Positions 60,805 to 64,000 of a DNA stretch of 64,000 nucleotides are shown here, in pieces (positions within the stretch are counted from its first letter, which is position 1; each line of letters starts with the position of its first letter). Under the pieces are notes generated by a model. It did not search any database, had not been told where the DNA came from, and was given only the letters and a program-made list of their open reading frames with translations. The position numbers and the translations under genes are program-made. The stretch covers positions 4,402,001 to 4,466,000 of the forward strand of contig OX637796.1 of NCBI GenBank assembly GCA_951802425.1. Reading direction: 5' to 3'. Origin of the DNA: Clavaria fumosa. Lineage: Eukaryota; Basidiomycota; Agaricomycetes; Agaricales; Clavariaceae.

Positions 60805-61257
60805 ACCCCAGCCACTGACACACCTCAATGAAAGTTGCTCAGTTCTCAATGGTTTGGCTTCAAATTTTAGGACAACCTAGATATGACTGTAGCACATGTT
60901 TTTGTTCTACTATGTACATTTATTGGCCCCTCCAAAGTGAGGTACTTGTCTTGTGTCTGCAGAGTAGTATCTTCATGAATACTACTCTTCCCACAGTCGT
61001 TGAAAGGTCACTCCAGGGCTCAAAGTTGGGCTGGCATACAAATACCCTATGTCATAGGAGTAGTATGAGCAAAAAAATGGGGCAGATAGCTGCTGTGGCT
61101 GAAGTGAGAAGTGAGAAATACATATCCGGAAGGCCAGGCACAACTGCCGCACCAGGGTGTCACAGCTACATGTAGTCTATTCGCTTAATGAAAATGCAGG
61201 GCAGCAAAACGTTCTCTGTCTACCTCTGAAACCTCGGGCACTTCTGTACTCTGCAAT

Positions 61258-63480
61258 ATGCCTGGAAGACCAAAATCTGACACCAAAAAAAAGCAACTTG
61301 TTTGGGAGAAGCATGATGAACTTATGGCCCATGCAGTCTCTCTTTACCGCTCCGAGCAAGAAAAGGGTGAAGGTGGGACAAAGATGGGTCTATGGAAAGT
61401 CTGCGAATATGTGTCAGACCAACACTACTTGGAAACTCACTGTAGAGTCCACCTTGACCATCAGACTCTCCGACGTTGGGCAGAAGGTGGCAAATCGAAG
61501 GCCAGGTCAAATGAAGAGAAGGGATGGCTGTTACCTGGCGAAGTTGATGCCATCATTTCCTACGCAGCTGAGACAGCAAATCGTGGGTTTCCACTCAGTC
61601 ACCGCCGGATGAAGGAGCATGTGGATGAAATATGTAGTGCCCGACTTGGGGATGCATTCCCAGCAAGTGGGGTTGGCAAAAACTGGACTGATCGCTTTGT
61701 GGAGAAATACTCAGACCGTCTCAGCACTTATTGGTCACGGCCTATAGATACCGCACGAGGACGGGCAGTCAATGCAACAACCCATAAAGCATTTTTTGAC
61801 CTGCTCGAAGATGTAAAGACTGAATACAAAATCCTTGATGAGAACACTTATGGATTTGATGAAACGGGGATCCAGCCTGGTGGAGGACAGAGGGAGAGGG
61901 TCATTGGCAGCAGAGGGAAAAAGGTTCAGCATCAGCAACGCGATGGAAACCGAGAGAATATCACAATAATGGCCACTATATGCGCAGATGGCACAGATCT
62001 CCCTCCCGCTGTTCTGTACAAGGGAACTGGCTATCAGGTGAAGTGGAAGCAGCCAAATACACTTGGTGCAACGTGAGTTGAAAGCAGGTTGATGGTGGAT
62101 TGGTTACTGACATATTTGCATAGCCTGGGCTATTCGAAGAAGGGTTGGACTGACGGTGAAATCGGGATCGAATGGATCAAGATATTTGATAAACAAACTC
62201 AGGCTAAAGCAGGTCACTCCTCAAGGCTTCTACTTGTTGATGGACACAACTCGCACTACACATGGGGATTTCTGGGATATGCCCATGCCCATACGATCCA
62301 CGTTCTGTGCTATCCGGCACACAGCACACATGTCTACCAGGCGCTCGACGTAGCCATTTTTGGACCCTTGAAAACATATTGGTCGCAAGAACGAGACAAG
62401 TTTGAGCGGGAAACATGCCAGCAGATAACAAAGGACAATTTTCTCGAGGTCTATGGAAGGGCTCATCAGAAAGCATTCACCTCCGAAAATATCCATGCCG
62501 CATTTCGAAAGACTGGAGTTTCTCCACTCAATCGCGATGTAGTCACGATCCAGATGATGGCAACCAGCCTGGAAACATCAAATGAGGCACATATGCCTCT
62601 TCCGCAACCATTGCCGGTTCAACGAGTATGTGAAATCATCCGAAGAGTCTGCGAGCAGGATGAGCAAAGCCAAAACGAGACAATACACGACCCACCAGCA
62701 ACCGACCCAAGTGCTGCCTCAATCATTGTGGCACCCAATGTCCGATCTGCGATTAATACCTTGGAATCTACTTCTATGGACTTCCTTATCTCGAGATCTC
62801 CAGTTCGCTCTACCTCAGCACTCCCCCCAATGACGACTGCTCTCATTTCACCCATCAAGCCTTGTTACCGGCACCTTCTTGACTTTGAGCCAAAGACCTC
62901 CAAAGAATGGGAGCTCCAGAGAGCTCTTCGTGATGCAGACGCACAGGCCATGTATCAAAAAGGCGTGGTGGCAGGCCTGCAGGGTGTTGCCGTGCTCCAG
63001 AACCTCTATTGTGGCACTGTCCGAAGTCAGCTGGCTGCAAAGGAGCAAAAGGGAAAAGGGAAAAGCAGGAAGCTTGTTGGGGATGGGATGCCAAGGCTAC
63101 TCACTCATCAGGACTTTATTCAGAGGGTTGCAGAGCACAAGGAAGAGCAAGAACGGTTGGCTTCGGAGAAGGCAGCAAGGGTGGTTGTGAAGGAGAGGAG
63201 GGTGGAACTGATGAAAGAGTGGAAGCATCAGTGTGACGAGCAGATAGCAGCCAACATGGAGATCACGAACCGCTGGCAAGAGGCAGTCGCTAAATGGGAA
63301 ATCGAGAAGGCTCTGGCAAAGGCTGAAAGGCGCCATCCTCGTTGGATGAAGCCCAAGAGAGGGCCACTTGCACCTGCAATACGAAAGCCTGTTGTTCCCA
63401 GAGTGCCCCAGACCATCAGCGAGGTTGATGAGTCCCCAGCAGAGGAGTCAGGAGAGGAAGATGGTGAAGATGAGGAGTAG
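61258..63480 (+). CDS. Pogo/Tigger transposase (DDE), one intron
   Basis: Exon 1 is 61258-62072 and exon 2 62124-63480, joined by a 51-nt GT-AG intron, giving 723 aa. The N-terminus (MPGRPKSDTKKKQLVWEKHD) and LWKVCEYVS...HQTLRRWAE suggest an HTH DNA-binding domain. A CENP-B-like second HTH follows (GEVDAIISYAAETANRGFPL, VGKNWTDRFVEKY). The DDE core has Asp in YGFDETGIQ, Asp in LLLVDGHNSH and Asp in ALDVAIFGPLK, the DDD set typical of pogo/Tigger. The C-terminal third is charged with a coiled coil and acidic tail (EESGEEDGEDEE). Without intron removal the frame would be cut by a stop at 62074-62076. Confidence 0.92.
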
Positions 63481-63715
63481 AACGACTGTTATCGATGAAT
63501 GTGACATGGTGTGATGAGGCCGTCACAAAGCTGTGTCATTGAACCGGAAAAGCAGCATGAGGACACTCAACTAATTTCACTGCAATGTGTGCTGTCATCC
63601 ATATTTTCCTTAGGTATTCTACATCCACTATATTTCAATACATACCTAAGTACTCTAGGTCTTAATTTGTGGTTAAAATGTGTGGATGTTGGTTGTGAGA
63701 CAAATACATTTTGGC

Positions 63716-63740
63716 TGTGTCATTGACCGGTCCTATACTG
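63716..63740. repeat. Right TIR of the Pogo/Tigger element
   Basis: It reads GTGTCATTGACCGGTCCTAT followed by ACTG; reverse complement of the left TIR with one difference. TA follows at 63741-63742. Confidence 0.9.
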
Positions 63741-63761
63741 TACATGTGGCGGTATATAAAT

Positions 63762-63796
63762 GCTGATTCAAAAAATAAATAAAATAAAATAAAATA
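63762..63796. repeat. AT-rich (AAATA/AAAAT)n microsatellite between two Pogo copies
   Basis: Several repeats of AAAAT/AAATA lie in the 60-bp spacer that separates the two inverted elements. Confidence 0.85.
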
Positions 63797-63800
63797 GGTA

Positions 63801-64000
63801 CAGTATAGGACTGGTCAATGACACAGCCAAAATGTATTTGTCTCACAACCAACATCCACACATTTTAACCACAAATTAAGACCTAGAGTACTTAGGTATG
63901 TATTGAAATATAGTGGATGTAGAATACCTAAGGAAAATATGGATGACAGCACACATTGCAGTGAAATTAGTTGAGTGTCCTCATGCTGCTTTTCCGGTTC
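63801..64000 (-). mobile_element. Second Pogo/Tigger copy, inverted, runs off the window
   Basis: The 200 bp to the window end are the reverse complement of 63541-63740 with a single visible difference (CTGGTC against CCGGTC in the TIR). TA precedes it at 63799-63800. Only its 3' end is visible, so completeness cannot be judged. Confidence 0.93.

Larger units (their letters stand above)
60780..63740 (+). mobile_element. Pogo/Tigger-type DNA transposon, apparently intact
   Basis: Terminal inverted repeats of 25 bp (60780-60804 and 63716-63740; CAGTATAGGACTGGTCAATG and so on) match except for one T/C. A TA dinucleotide flanks each end (60778-60779 and 63741-63742), as expected for the Tc1/mariner superfamily. 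The 2961-bp element carries one intron-containing transposase gene without stops. A second copy follows in inverted orientation at 63801. Confidence 0.92.

Overview
The window is nuclear DNA of a filamentous basidiomycete, most likely an agaricomycete. The genes have many short introns (about 48-80 bp), and recognisable fungal housekeeping genes sit next to chromodomain Ty3/gypsy retrotransposons, a tyrosine-recombinase (DIRS/Ngaro-like) retroelement and a Pogo/Tigger DNA transposon. I cannot name a species from the sequence.

Region 1 (1-34.9 kb) is a transposon-rich island. It opens with a solo LTR (178-481, TSD AAGAT). Next is an old Ty3/gypsy element, family II (606-12621, minus strand, TSD ACAAT). 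An intact young chromovirus (5916-11529, minus strand, TSD CAATG, LTRs with no difference seen, uninterrupted 1483-codon gag-pol) is nested inside it. A decayed second family-II copy ends at 13731. From 13.7 to 20.7 kb lies low-information sequence with several repeats, then a basidiomycete-type hypothetical gene split by a 1.29-kb solo LTR (18888-20181, TSD GGGCT). A second full-length chromovirus (20683-26577, plus strand, TSD CCAGG) is inactivated by stop codons. After it come a decayed hypothetical gene, simple repeats, a DIRS-like remnant (29.16-31.17 kb), a rearranged gypsy fragment (31.17-33.30 kb) and another decayed hypothetical gene.

Region 2 (36-60.7 kb) is a host gene block: ADE1 (SAICAR synthetase), histone H3, a small coiled-coil protein, an SNF1/AMPK-alpha kinase, a one-domain fasciclin protein, a Zn2Cys6 transcription factor, an ethanolamine/choline phosphotransferase, a membrane-anchored GH16 glucanase and the condensin subunit SMC4. 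These are unrelated housekeeping and cell-wall functions; no gene cluster or operon-like logic is visible.

Region 3 (60.78-64 kb) is an apparently intact Pogo/Tigger transposon (60780-63740) whose left TIR lies 82 bp upstream of the SMC4 start codon. A second copy begins 60 bp beyond its right end in opposite orientation and runs off the window.

Main observations: (a) both gypsy families carry, 1-2 nt inside the 5' LTR, a 10-13 nt segment exactly complementary to a segment 28-45 nt downstream of the LTR TATA box, and the pairs covary between copies, as expected for Tf1/sushi-type self-priming; (b) almost all premature stops in the dead copies are TGA at likely CGA codons, three of them checked against the intact copy; (c) three GC-AG introns occur in three host genes.
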